The position numbers and the translations under genes were made by a program. The notes beneath the pieces are model-generated. The model ran no database searches. It was not told where the DNA came from and saw only the letters and a list, made by a program, of their open reading frames with translations. A DNA stretch of 64,000 nt from CAVWXT01 sp963759115 (GTDB lineage: Bacteria; Planctomycetota; Planctomycetia; Pirellulales; Thermoguttaceae), in the NCBI GenBank assembly GCA_963759115.1, contig CAVWXT010000004.1, positions 62,001 to 126,000 on the forward strand. The letters run 5' to 3'. The stretch's first letter is position 1, and the number at the start of each line of letters is the position of its first letter. Shown in pieces: positions 8,248 through 17,964 of the stretch.

Positions 8248-9945
8248 TTACGTCACGATCTCGCGGCGCCGCCTGAGGTAGTCCCAAAGCACGTAGCGGT
8301 CCAACTCCTTGCCGGCGGTGAAGAAGACCCGCCCCGCGGTCGACTCGGCGAGCCGATAGGCAAACTGCACGTCTTCGCGCGACTGGGCCCAACTGGGCAG
8401 GAGGAAGATGTTGATCGTGATCCCTTCGCGCTGGCAGAGATGCCCTTCGCGCATGGTCGCCTCTTCGGTGAGCGGATCGGGCGGATAGAGCAAGTACAGG
8501 TACTTGCCCTCGAAGTGGGCCGTGGGAAGGCCGTCGGTGATAAGGATCACCTGCCGGTTGGGCGTGTCCTGCGCGACCAGGTAGCGCCGCGCCAATTGCA
8601 GCCCTTGCTGGATGTTGGTGAAATGGGCCGGTACGCGAAACTCGCTCACCTCGGGGTTGCTCATGTCGACCCGCAAACGGACCACGGGATTGTCGATCGA
8701 CACCGGCTTGGGCAAGAGCGTGACGATCTCGTGGTATTGCCGCGGTTTGGCGAAGCTGTAGACTTCGATAAACTGCAGATGATCGCCCGGATACTGGCGG
8801 TGGATGAGCCCCTGCAATGCCAGGCCCATCCGTTTCACGTCGATATACAGGCCGTTGTAGCGCATCGAGCCGCTCATGTCCAACAGCACCACCGTGGCGC
8901 ACTTGGGCGTATTGCGGGTGCGATGTACGAGAAGATCCTCGGGCTTCATCCGCACGGGCAATCCCGGCCCGTCGCGGAGCATGGCGTTGATGAGCGATCC
9001 GGGAATATCCATGTCGTTGAGCGAGTCGCCGAACTCGTAGGGGCGCGTCTGCTGCAGTTCCACGCTCCCTTCGCCCACCACCGCCCCCTCGTGCCGGCCG
9101 GTCCGCGAGGCCTGCAAGTCGCTGAAAATCCGGTCCAAAAGCCGCCCCTGAAACAGCCGGTACGCCTTGGGCGTGAGTTCGTATCCGCGGGCGGTCCGCG
9201 CCAAGCCCTGCTGTTCGGCCAGGTCGCGGAGATATTCCTCGATCTGCCGGGCCAGGCGGTTGAGTTGCTCGATGTCGCCCGGGTCGGCATACTCCGAGAG
9301 TTTCTCCATGTCGATCACGCCGATCTGCGCCGTCTTGGCTGCCTCCTCCAACTGTTTCAGCAGCCGATCGATCGCCTCCAACTCCTCCTTGATTTCCAGG
9401 GCTTGGGGGATGGTCATGGGCGTGCGGCCGGTAAAGGCATACTTGGCCGCCAGCTCGTCGATCTGATACTTTTCGCCCAACTCGGCAACCAGGCGGAGCA
9501 ACTGCCGGGCAATCCGGCTTCGCTCGTCGATATGATACCAAAGCCGCTCCAGGTCATAGAGTTGCTCCTCCTGGACCGCCTTGTGGAAGCGCTCGGCCAG
9601 CGCCGGCGGCGGCTCGACCGATTTGGCCGACTGCCGGAACCGCTGGGCCGCCTCTTGCACCACGCGGCCGGTCTCGTAGGTTTGCAGGATCTTCTGTTTG
9701 CGTTCGCGGAGCATGGCCATCAGGGCGTCGAGGCTCGGACCCAGTCCGGCGATCTGGCTGGGATCGATCCGCACCGCCCGTGCCAACTCCTCGTCGCTCA
9801 ATTCGCGCAAGTCGCCAAACGCCAGCATGTGCTCGAAGGCCCCCGAGACGACGTCGGGCGGCGGCTGCCGCGGGCTGGGAAAGTGCTGCGGATCGTATTT
9901 CTGGTAGGTGTGAATGACGCCGCCGATCGGATTACGGGATTTCAT
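8248..9945 (-). CDS. VWA-domain protein partnered with a MoxR-type ATPase
   Basis: The start ATG at 9945 (MKSRNPIGGVIHTYQKYDPQ) is preceded by gggagg and overlaps the end of the upstream ATPase gene by 14 bases. The 565-residue product is mostly helical in its first 330 residues and carries a von Willebrand A domain at about 345-530 with a complete MIDAS: DMSGSM at about 354, the Thr in HFTNIQQG, and ITDG. The C-terminus ends YVLWDYLRRRREIVT. MoxR/VWA pairs act as chelatase- or chaperone-like machines that load metal ions or remodel a partner. Tight coupling to the ATPase supports one complex; the target is unknown. No signal peptide is seen. Confidence 0.88.
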   Translation of the reverse strand: MKSRNPIGGVIHTYQKYDPQHFPSPRQPPPDVVSGAFEHMLAFGDLRELSDEELARAVRIDPSQIAGLGPSLDALMAMLRERKQKILQTYETGRVVQEAAQRFRQSAKSVEPPPALAERFHKAVQEEQLYDLERLWYHIDERSRIARQLLRLVAELGEKYQIDELAAKYAFTGRTPMTIPQALEIKEELEAIDRLLKQLEEAAKTAQIGVIDMEKLSEYADPGDIEQLNRLARQIEEYLRDLAEQQGLARTARGYELTPKAYRLFQGRLLDRIFSDLQASRTGRHEGAVVGEGSVELQQTRPYEFGDSLNDMDIPGSLINAMLRDGPGLPVRMKPEDLLVHRTRNTPKCATVVLLDMSGSMRYNGLYIDVKRMGLALQGLIHRQYPGDHLQFIEVYSFAKPRQYHEIVTLLPKPVSIDNPVVRLRVDMSNPEVSEFRVPAHFTNIQQGLQLARRYLVAQDTPNRQVILITDGLPTAHFEGKYLYLLYPPDPLTEEATMREGHLCQREGITINIFLLPSWAQSREDVQFAYRLAESTAGRVFFTAGKELDRYVLWDYLRRRREIVT

Positions 9946-11356
9946 ACACGATCCTCCCGTGCGTCTGCGACCGCGAGATGCGCTCCGTGGCGTGAAGTCC
10001 CGCCAGCACGAACTCCACGCAACTGGCCCGCATCGCCGGACTGCTGGAGGCATTCACTTCGAAGGCCTTCTCCCAGGCGGGCGGGACGCGCTTGAGCCGC
10101 TCGCCATAATGTTCCGAAGGGAGCAGATCGCCCACCTCGACCTTCACCCCCTTGGCGAAGATCTCGGCGATCTGGTCCAGCCCGTGCTGATCGACGTATT
10201 CGGAGAACACGTTGCCGATCGCCTCGGCGAGAATCGCGTCGAGCACCTGGCGTTCGGTCAGTTGGTGGCTGCTCATCATGTCCATTTCCAGCTTCCCCAG
10301 CGACGTGGAGTAGACGTGGCCCAGGTCGGTGATGCGCGGCACGGCCGGGCGCTCGCCCAGGACGGCCCCGCGCTGCCGGGCGCTGGCCACCATGCCCCGA
10401 TAGTTGGCGATGCTCAGCCGCGCGCTCACGCCCGATTGCTGGTCGAGATACTTCGACCGCCGCGCGGCAATGCTCATCTCCTCGATGATTTCCCGCATGA
10501 AGTAGGGCACCACCACGGGGAACTCTCCGCCCAGGTCGATGCCGGCCTCCTGCTCGATGATTTCGATGCCCGTCGCCCGATCCAGCGGGTAGTGCGTGTG
10601 GATCACCGAGCCGATGCGGTCCTTCAGTTGCGGAATCACTTTGCCGCTGCGATTGTACGTGGCCGGATTGGCGGAGAAGAGCACGAGCACGTCGATGTCG
10701 AACCGCACCGGATAGCCGCGGATCTGCACGTCGCGCTCTTCGAGGATGTTGAACAGGCCGACCTGGACCAGCTCGTCGAGCTCCGGCAGCTCGTTCATGG
10801 CAAAGATCCCCCGGTGCATGCGGGGAATCAGGCCGAAATGCAGCGACTCCTCGGCCGACATGCTCGTGCCGCCGGCCAGCCGCGCGGGATCGATCTCGCC
10901 GATCACGTCGGCAAACTTCGTGCCCGGCGCCAACCGCTCGGCGTACCGTTGTTCGCGCGGCCACCAGGCAATCGGCACCTGCGCTTCGCTCAACTCCGCC
11001 AACATCCGCCGGCCGGCGCCGGTGATGGGCCGATAGGGGTCCTCATGCACTGGACAGCTTGGAATGTCGAGGTACGGCAATTCCCGATCGAGGAATCGGG
11101 CCAACAGCCGCATCAGCCGGCTCTTGGCCTGTCCCTTCTCGCCCAGGAAGAGCAGGTCGTGTTGGGCAATCAGTCCGATGTTGATCTCCGGGATGACCGT
11201 GTCGTCGTAGCCGATGATGCCGGGAAAGAGGTCCTCGCCGTGCGACAAGGCCTGCATGAAGTTGTCGTAAATCTCCCGTTTGACCGACTTGGAAACCCAG
11301 CCGCTTTCGCGCAGCTCCGCAAGGTTCGCCGGTCGGGTGACGGTGGCTTGGGCCAT
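9932..11356 (-). CDS. MoxR/Mg-chelatase-type AAA+ ATPase
   Basis: Start ATG 11356 (MAQATVTRPANLAELRESGW) is preceded by ggagga. The 474-residue product has Walker A GEKGQAKS at about residue 70, a Walker B-like IFAMNE at about 183 and a FSANPATYN sensor-1-like segment, followed by a C-terminal helical part. Related proteins are often annotated as magnesium chelatase or sigma-54-interacting ATPase. The gene overlaps and precedes the VWA gene, so the two are co-translated. The predicted role is ATP-driven remodelling or metal insertion with the VWA partner. Upstream is repeat and transposase debris, with no clear promoter recognised. Confidence 0.87.
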   Translation of the reverse strand: MAQATVTRPANLAELRESGWVSKSVKREIYDNFMQALSHGEDLFPGIIGYDDTVIPEINIGLIAQHDLLFLGEKGQAKSRLMRLLARFLDRELPYLDIPSCPVHEDPYRPITGAGRRMLAELSEAQVPIAWWPREQRYAERLAPGTKFADVIGEIDPARLAGGTSMSAEESLHFGLIPRMHRGIFAMNELPELDELVQVGLFNILEERDVQIRGYPVRFDIDVLVLFSANPATYNRSGKVIPQLKDRIGSVIHTHYPLDRATGIEIIEQEAGIDLGGEFPVVVPYFMREIIEEMSIAARRSKYLDQQSGVSARLSIANYRGMVASARQRGAVLGERPAVPRITDLGHVYSTSLGKLEMDMMSSHQLTERQVLDAILAEAIGNVFSEYVDQHGLDQIAEIFAKGVKVEVGDLLPSEHYGERLKRVPPAWEKAFEVNASSSPAMRASCVEFVLAGLHATERISRSQTHGRIVYEIP

Positions 11357-11554
11357 GGCATTGCTCCTCCGGTTCTGCATCGCTCGACCGGCGCCATCCC
11401 GAAGAGGCAGCCGCATCATTGGAATTTTAGCGTCCCAGGGCAACGAGCCAAGCGATCGTGCTCCCGGAGAGCCACGCCGGCCGATGACCGGCCCAAGGAA
11501 CGTTAGTCCATAGCCAGGGACGTTAGACGTTGCGTCAGAGCGAGTTGATTGCAT

Positions 11555-11618
11555 TCGTAGGACGAGTTTTCCAACTCGTCCTGGACAATTGGACGAGTTG
11601 GAAAACTCGTCCTACGAC
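11555..11618. repeat. Palindromic repeat (GTAGGACGAG family)
   Basis: tcgtaggacgagttttccaa (11555) is mirrored by ttggaaaactcgtcctacga (ending 11618) around tggacaatt, each arm having its own internal gacgagtt / aactcgtc pairing. Same architecture as 8167-8238 with a different core. Confidence 0.85.
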
Positions 11619-11650
11619 AAGTCGTACCGTCTTCCAAGAGCTTACGCCGG

Positions 11651-11679
11651 GTGCCACTGCTGGCTTGTCCAGCAGTGCC
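11651..11679 (+). repeat. REP copy on the left of the RAYT remnant
   Basis: A 29-base sequence starting gtgccactgctggcttgtcc, itself imperfectly palindromic (cactgctgg / ccagcagtg). Its exact reverse complement lies at 11982-12010 on the other side of the transposase remnant. Confidence 0.85.
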
Positions 11680-11692
11680 TGTGTGCGGCGGG

Positions 11693-11959
11693 CTAGTTGG
11701 TTGTGTCCAGCCATTCGGCGGGCAGGCTATGAACGATCGGCAGACCGGCGGCTTGCTGCGGAGGATCGACCAGGTAGAATCGGGCACTAGACCACTTCCA
11801 GTCTACGGCTCTGTTGACAATGCTCTCAGCCGGCATTCTTCGCCATACGTCATTGGTCAACAAGGGCCAACGATGATAGCACGAGAACGTCAGTTCGTGG
11901 ACGTGGCCGGGATCGTGAAAATGCCGGATTCGCTTCCGATGCCCTGGAGACGGCTTCAT
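11693..11959 (-). pseudogene. REP-associated tyrosine transposase (RAYT), internally deleted
   Basis: From 11959 the frame reads MKPSPGHRKRIRHFHDPGH, VHELTFSCYHRWPLLTNDVW, then jumps to ESIVNRAVDWKWSSARFYLV and ends LPAEWLDTTN. These are the N- and C-terminal ends of a Y1 (HUH) transposase of the RAYT type. The middle, about 90 residues holding the HUH motif and catalytic Tyr, is missing, so it cannot be active. It is bracketed by two identical REPs in opposite orientation, the sequences such enzymes normally act on. Confidence 0.8.
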
Positions 11960-11981
11960 GCCGATCAGCATATTCAGAACG

Positions 11982-12010
11982 GGCACTGCTGGACAAGCCA
12001 GCAGTGGCAC
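11982..12010 (-). repeat. REP copy on the right of the RAYT remnant
   Basis: Starts ggcactgctggacaagccag and is the exact reverse complement of the 29 bases at 11651-11679, giving an inverted pair around the transposase remnant. Confidence 0.85.
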
Positions 12011-12099
12011 CCGCGCGGTGCCTTTCCCAACGCCAGAATCAACTCGGCCGGCACCTTGGCCTGGCTTTCGATGCCCCCCGCAACTTGGTAAACTCGGGG

Positions 12100-12228
12100 G
12101 TAAACGTTCACGGGCCACGTAGACGCGGCATCTTGCCGCGTTGTTCGGGAGATCGACAAGCTGGCACCGCGGCAGGAAGCGGCAAGATGCCGCTTCTACG
12201 GTCCACGACCCGTGAACGGTTACAACTC
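12100..12228. repeat. Nested palindromic repeat upstream of the restriction-modification gene
   Basis: Outer arms gtaaacgttcacggg and cccgtgaacggttac enclose cgtagacgcggcatcttgcc (about 12118) and its near mirror ggcaagatgccgcttctacg. It fills the gap upstream of the methylase gene. Confidence 0.8.
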
Positions 12229-12263
12229 TGGGTCGTGTGCTTCAACCCACGGAAAGGTCGGGA

Positions 12264-13774
12264 ATGGCAAAGCGAAAGTCCAACGGCGGTACGACCGATA
12301 GCGAGAACCCGCGAAGGGGCCAGTGGAGCAGGACGCATTCTGGAGGATTACCTTACCGAACTGAAGGCAGTTCGCTCCACGGGCGCGGGCGTGCCTGAAA
12401 CGTCCTACTACCCCGCCCTCTCCAACCTGTTCAACGAGGTCGGCAAGACCCTCAAGCCCAAGGTTCGCTGTGTGGTGGGGCTCAAGAACCTGGGGGCTGG
12501 AATGCCCGATGTCGGACTGTTCACCGCCGATCAATTCCAGCGTCAAGCCGATGACAAGCCGAAGGCCGGTCAACCGCCGGCGCAGGGCGCTGTTGAAGTC
12601 AAGGGAACCAAGCCCGACGCCAGGGTGATTGCCGCATCGGAACAAGTCCAAAAGTACCTGACACGCTACGGCATCGTTCTGGTGTCCAACCTGCGCGAGT
12701 TCCTGATTGTGGAACGCGGTCCAACGGGCGAGCCGGTGGAGCGCGAAGCCTTTCCTATCGCCGACGATGAACGCGATTTCTGGCAACACAAGGCCGCGCA
12801 TCCACGCGCCACGGCCGACGTGCAGGGCGAACAATTCGCCGAGTTCATCAAACGCGCCTGCCTTCACGCTGCGCCGTTGACCAAGCCGAAAGACGTGGCG
12901 TGGTTTCTGGCCTCTTACGCCCGCGACGCGCTGTTCCGCGTGGAGCAACAGAAGCAGTTGCCGGCGCTGCAAACCGTTCGATCCGCCTTGGAAGAGGCGT
13001 TGGGGATGAAGTTCACCGACGAGAAGGGCGAACATTTCTTCCGTTCGACGTTGGTGCAAACTCTCTTCTACGGCGTGTTCTCTGCGTGGGTCCGCTGGCA
13101 CAAGGACAACCCCGGCCCCAAAGCGAAGTTCGATTGGCGGACCGCCGAATGGTCGTTGCACGTTCCCTTCATCCGCACCTTGTATCACCAGGTTGCCGAC
13201 CCCGGCCAACTTGGACAATTGCGATTGGTGGAAGTGTTGGATTGGGCCGCGGGCGTGCTGAACCGCGTGGATCGGAGCGAGTTCTTCAAGGATTTCGAGG
13301 ACGAGCACGCGGTTCAATACTTCTACGAGCCTTTTTTGGAAGCGTACGACCCGGAGCTGCGCAAGGCGTTGGGCGTGTGGTACACCCCGCCCGAAATCGT
13401 CAAGTATCAGGTGGCCCGCGTCGATCGCGTCTTGCGCGAGGAGCTGGACCTGCCCGACGGGCTGGCCGATCCCAACGTCATCGTGCTCGACCCGTGTTGC
13501 GGCACGGGCGCGTATCTGGTCGAAGTGCTCAACAGCATCGCCGCCACGCTGCGCCGAATAGCGACGACGACTTGATTGGCTCTGATCTAAAGAAAGCGGC
13601 GATGGAGCGGGTCTTCGGTTTCGAGATCCTGCCTGCCCCGTTCGTTGTTTCGCATTTGCAGTTGGGGCTCCTGCTGCAAAACCAAGGCGCGCCGCTGTCG
13701 CATAAAAAGGGCGAGCGCGTCGGCGTGTATTTGACCAATGCCCTGACCGGCTGGGAACCGCCCAAAGGCCCTAA
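12264..13774 (+). pseudogene. Type ISP-like restriction-modification enzyme, N-terminal part, split by an IS
   Basis: ATG 12264 (MAKRKSNGG) is the best start; a frame change near 12300-12330 joins it to GRILEDYLTELKAVRSTGAG. The segment GVVEVKG-like GAVEVKGTKPDAR suggests the nuclease-side N-terminal domain. LGVWYTPPEIVKYQV followed by VLDPCCGTGAYLVEVL is the SAM-binding motif of an N6-adenine methyltransferase. Another frame change near 13560 leads into DLIGSDLKKAAMERVFGFEI. At 13772-13774 the gene is cut by an ISAzo13-type element. Removing the element plus one TAA copy joins this part in frame to 15119-17193. The intact protein would be a single-chain restriction-methylation enzyme; specificity is unknown. 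Confidence 0.82.
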
Positions 13775-15118
13775 GGACCGGCGAATCAATAACTGTCGGG
13801 ATTATTGGGGTTTGGCGACGTAGTTCCATTTTGGCAGCAAGTCGTCAAAGAGAATGGTCATGGCGGCTTTGAAGCTGTCGGCGACCTTGCGACCGGTTTC
13901 ATAGATGCGGTGGATAACATTGACTGTCGTTTGCAGGCCGGTGGTGGTCGAGGCTTTGCGCATCAGGCGGACCACGGTGTCGAGCGTGTCGAACAGCATT
14001 CCTTGGCAGGCGCGACCGACATGGGGAAAGAAACGGCGTTCAATCGGGTTGAACTTCGAGCAATAGCTTGGGTAGTGGGCCACTCGGATTTCTACTCCCA
14101 ATTCGTTGACGAGGTGTTGCAAGTCCTGTTTGAAAAGATACTGAGCCGCCGAATTGCTTCCGCCACAGTCGCACAACAAGAGGATGGACTTGGCGTGCGG
14201 GTAGCATCGTTGGCCGATACGGTTCCAGTACCAGCGGAAGCTGTCGCACGCGAATTGGCTCGTGTCGTGGCTCAGGCCGATGTTGAGATGGCCGCGATTG
14301 CGAAGGAGGTCGTAGATGCCGTGCGGAATAATGACGCCGGTAGCCCAACTGGGAAAGTCGTGGTCGAACGCCCGGAAGGCCTGCTGGGTCCACACGCGGC
14401 CCTCCCGAAAGAGTTGCCCGAGATGTTCTTTTGCCTTGGTATCGAGGGAAAACACGGGGTCGCCCGCCGCCAAGTACTTGGCCTTCAGTTCGGCGATGCG
14501 GAGGAACTGGGCATCCCGATCAGGGCTGTGTCCGCCTGCCAAAACCTTGGCGATCTTGTGTCGCCCCAACTTCTGCTCTTTCATCCAGTCTCGCACGACC
14601 GGTGGACTGACGGGAGTTCCCATGTCCGTCACGGTGTCCGCGAGTTGCCGCGACGAGAGGTCCGTCCACAGCACGCCGGCGTCATCGGGATTGCCCGCTG
14701 TGCGGACTTCCAGCACCGACTTCAAGTTCTCCACAAGTTCGGGCTGGGTCTCGACCATTTTTTTTCGCCCGCCGCCAATTCGTCGCACTCGTCCCGCTGC
14801 CGGATCGTGTGGCAACTCGTCCAACTCGGCCAGTCCGCGTTCAATGGTTCGCTGCGAGCATCCGAACACCTCGGCCACATACTCGATCCCGCCATGCCCC
14901 AGCCGCCGAGCCTCGACGGCAGCATACCGTCGTCCATCTTTCTCGGACAACGTTTGATAAAAGGCCCGAACCTGTTCCACCACTTCCGGATCGTACTGCA
15001 ACTGAAATACGAAGGCCATCCTTGGCTCCATTCAAAAGGACCATGAGAAACTCCATACACTAGCCCCCAGTCTATCAGATATGCCACAAAACTCCGACAC
15101 CTATTGATTCGCCGGTCC
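13775..15118 (-). mobile_element. ISAzo13-type insertion sequence, complete, with TAA target duplication
   Basis: The 1344-base element has terminal inverted repeats GGACCGGCGAATCAATA (perfect over 17 bases, 23 of 25 overall). TAA occurs directly on both sides (13772-13774 and 15119-15121), consistent with a 3-base target duplication; a 2-base TA duplication is also possible. One uninterrupted transposase gene fills it. Confidence 0.87.
13802..15031 (-). CDS. ISAzo13-family transposase
   Basis: The 409-residue product starts MEPRMAFVFQLQYDPEVVEQ. An N-terminal helix-turn-helix region (VAEVFGCSQRTIERGLAELD) precedes a DDE-type catalytic domain: FSLDTKAKEHLG (first Asp), SILLLCDCGGSN (second Asp) and YCSKFNPIERRFFPHVGRA (Glu). 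Length and order fit ISAzo13 transposases. The frame is intact, unlike the gene it interrupts, so the insertion may be recent and active. It is antisense to the host gene. Confidence 0.9.
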   Translation of the reverse strand: MEPRMAFVFQLQYDPEVVEQVRAFYQTLSEKDGRRYAAVEARRLGHGGIEYVAEVFGCSQRTIERGLAELDELPHDPAAGRVRRIGGGRKKMVETQPELVENLKSVLEVRTAGNPDDAGVLWTDLSSRQLADTVTDMGTPVSPPVVRDWMKEQKLGRHKIAKVLAGGHSPDRDAQFLRIAELKAKYLAAGDPVFSLDTKAKEHLGQLFREGRVWTQQAFRAFDHDFPSWATGVIIPHGIYDLLRNRGHLNIGLSHDTSQFACDSFRWYWNRIGQRCYPHAKSILLLCDCGGSNSAAQYLFKQDLQHLVNELGVEIRVAHYPSYCSKFNPIERRFFPHVGRACQGMLFDTLDTVVRLMRKASTTTGLQTTVNVIHRIYETGRKVADSFKAAMTILFDDLLPKWNYVAKPQ

Positions 15119-17193
15119 TAAGCAGAAGGTTATGTCGTGGACCGAGCTTCAAGAAGAGCGCGACGCGGCCGAACACGTCAAACGGGACAAGAAGATTCTG
15201 GTCATCCTCGGCAACCCGCCATACAACGCCTTCGCTGGCGTCAGCCCGGAAGAAGAACAAGGGCTGGTCGAGCCGTACAAGAAAGACCTAAACAAACCCA
15301 CAAGCGCCGGCGGCTGGGGTATCAAGAAGTTCAATCTGGATGATCTGTACGTCCGTTTCTTCCGCCTGGCCGAGCGACGCATCGCCGAAATGAGCGGCCG
15401 CGGTGTCGTGTCGTTCATCTCTAATCACTCATGGATTTCCGAACCGTCCTTCGTGGTGCTGCGGAAACATCTGCTGGAATCGTTCGATAAGTTCTGGATT
15501 GAAAATCTGCATGGTAATCGAAAGATTTCCGAGTACGCGCCCGACGGCAGAACTAGCGAAACCATTTTCGCCATCGGCGGATTCTCTGTTGGCATCCAGC
15601 AGGGGGTTGCGACGTCGCTGTGGGTAAAGACCGGCAAGCCGCGAAAAGGACAGACACAGATTCGCTTCCGCGACGATGTTGATGATGCCAAGGCCGTGGA
15701 GCGTCGCAAACATCTTTTGGACAGCCTCGCGGAGAGAAAATTCGACAAAGCCTACACGGTAGCTGACCCGTGCCCGGAGAATCGCTTCTCCTTCCGATCA
15801 GAAGACGTGGCCGCGCATTACACGGACTGGCCCAAGCTGACCGACCTCTGCGCCGTGTCGCCGTTCAATGGTCCTGTGGAAAGGCGAGCAAACTCGCTGA
15901 TCCGAATCGCTACGGACGTGCAAGAGTTCGAATGTCTGGAAGCCTACCTGAACCCGGAAATAGAGGACAGCGAAATTCAATTCCTCGAACCTCGTTTCAT
16001 GCAGTCCTCGGGCGAGTTCCGCGCTAACGAAGCGCGTGCCGGGCTGAAGGGAAAAGTTGCATACCAACCGCAGAACCTCGTTCGTTATCCCTTCAAGCCA
16101 TTCGACGTGCGATTGGCGTACCTCGATGCGGCCATTCAACCCCTGTTTTCTCGCCCAAGTCCGCAACTATTGAAACAGCGTTTTCTAGGTAATTCATTCT
16201 TTATTACGCGCGACACGGCCGACAAATCACCGGAAGGGCCACCGTTCTTCTTTTCGAAGTTCGTGTGTGATTACGATGCGATTTCCGGTCATGCCAGGCA
16301 TTTTCCGATCCGGCTGAAAAATGGATCACGGCTGGAAAAGGAGGCCGAAGCCACGCTCTTTGCCGCCCTGGGCGACAAACCGGAAGAGGACGAGCCCGTT
16401 GCCAATTTGTCGGCGCAAACCCGCGAGTACTTCCGAGTATTAAGACTTAAGAATCCCGACGCCGACGCCCGGACGGCGGGGCTGATTTGGATGCATGCCC
16501 TGGCCATCGGCTTCAGCCCGGCCTACCTGACTGAAAACGCTGACGGCATCCGGCGGGATTGGCCGCGCATTCCGCTGCCGGATTCTCGGAAGGTGCTGGA
16601 GGCGTCGGCGGCTCTAGGTGAGCAAATCGCGGCATTGCTAGACACCGAAGCCGACGTGCCCGGCGTGAGCACGGGCAAGATAAGCTCCTTGGTCAAGACG
16701 ATTGGCTCAATAACGAAGGTCGGTGGAGGACAGATTGACGCGGGGGGCAGCGACTTGGCGGTCACGGCCGGCTGGGGACACTTTGGCCAAAGAGGGCCAG
16801 GTAATGCCGGCCACGGGCAAGGTGGCCGAACGCCCGTACGATCAGGCCGAAGCCAAGTCCATCGACGCCGAAGCGACGGCACGGGGCATATCGGCAAAGG
16901 AAGCGCGCCGGCTGTTGGGCGAGACGACCTGCGACGTGTATCTGAACGGGGCGGCCTATTGGCGCAACATCCCGTTGAACGTGTGGGAGTACACCATCGG
17001 CGGCTATCAGGTCATCAAGAAATGGCTGAGTTACCGCGAAGATAAAATCCTTGGCCGACCCTTGAAACCGGAAGAGGCCCGCGAAGTGATGAACACGGCC
17101 CGGCGCATTGCGGCCATCATCTTGTTGCAACCGAAGCTTGACGAGAACTACAACCAGGTGAAGGCGGCGGCGTTCGATTGGCCCGCTGGTTGA
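15119..17193 (+). pseudogene. Type ISP-like restriction-modification enzyme, C-terminal part
   Basis: Continues the gene cut at 13774. It reads KVMSWTELQEERDAAEHVKR, then the methylase motif IV in VILGNPPYNAF, then FNLDDLYVRFFRLAERRIAE and a long target-recognition region with NLHGNRKISEYAPDGRTSET. A frame change near 16770 leads to AERPYDQAEAKSIDAEATAR and the C-terminal end WEYTIGGYQVIKKWLSYRED typical of this enzyme class, ending KAAAFDWPAG. The IS and at least three frameshifts make the present copy non-functional as read, although the frameshifts could be sequence errors. A RhuM-like gene follows 31 bases downstream. Confidence 0.82.
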
Positions 17194-17224
17194 TTGTGCA
17201 GCCAATGATTCGAGGAGAATTGGC

Positions 17225-17524
17225 ATGGATGAGCAACGAGTCCCGGCTCCGACATCCCCTGGAGGCAATTTTCTCATCTACCGGGATGGGGCGTTGAATC
17301 TGCAAGTCCGCCTGGACGGCCAAACCGTTTGGCTGACCCAGGCTGCCATGGCGGCATTGTTTCAAACCACCAAGCAGAACGTCAGCCTTCACATTCAGAA
17401 CATCTTGGATGAAAGGGAGTTTCAGCCCGAAGCAGTTGTCAAGGAATACTTGACAACTGCCGCCGACGGCAAGCGATACCGAACACTGCACGACAATCTC
17501 GACGCCATTCTGGCCCTCGGCTAG
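17225..17524 (+). pseudogene. RhuM-family protein, truncated after about 99 residues
   Basis: ATG 17225 has ggagaatt upstream. The product begins MDEQRVPAPTSPGGNFLIYR and contains the RhuM hallmark TVWLTQAAMAALFQTTKQNV and VVKEYLTTAADGKRYRT, but stops at NLDAILALG where family members continue with a long helical and Fic/DOC-like region. The following sequence does not resume the family in any frame, so this is a real truncation. RhuM genes are often found next to restriction-modification genes, as here. Function of the family is not established. Confidence 0.75.
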
Positions 17525-17837
17525 CCGATGGCACGCGGGGGCCGCTGGCGGCCTGTTCAGCAGCCCCGTGCGGAGAGCGAGAATGCGGAAGCGAAAACGT
17601 GACAGCCATTAAATCTGGGAAATGTGCCGCGACCCGGCCTGTGGTTCTTCGTTCGCTCACGTGGTCGAAGCGTCCATAGTTCGCAGCCCGTGCCGTCGCG
17701 CCTTCCTCGTCCTGTTGCGCCGAACGGCGATTGACCCGATTCTACCGCGCCACCCGGAGCGACCACAATATGCCATCCATTCGGGTGGTATAATTCTTGG
17801 TCTTGAAAACCCCCGGCTGAAAGCGCAAGATGGGGGG
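17525..17837. other. Gap without recognisable gene
   Basis: No frame on either strand gives a convincing family. It lies between the truncated RhuM gene and GA-rich tandem repeats and is probably residue of the lost RhuM 3' part and later decay. Confidence 0.4.
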
Positions 17838-17945
17838 GAGTCGAGAGTCGAGAGGCCGGAGTCAAGGGTCGAGAGTCAAGGGTCGAGGGGGGAGAGTACG
17901 GAGTCGAGAGTACGGAGTCGAGAGTACGGAGTCGAGAGTCGAAAG
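17838..17945 (+). repeat. GA-rich tandem repeats, block 1
   Basis: Short units of the type agtcgagagtacgg (14 bases, three consecutive copies at about 17895-17935) and gtcaagggtcgaga are repeated back to back. The unit is derived from agtcgag and is strongly purine-biased on the plus strand. Confidence 0.9.
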
Positions 17946-17964
17946 AGATGGGGACAGGATTGAA

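Noticed and set aside
8197..10095. 632-codon open frame on the plus strand opposite the VWA gene
   Set aside because: It is the antisense shadow of a well recognised VWA/MoxR pair in GC-rich DNA; composition is His/Arg/Gln-rich with no family.
12264..17193. BREX or DISARM defence island
   Set aside because: Only a single-chain methylase/restriction gene and a truncated RhuM are present; none of the companion genes of those systems is seen.
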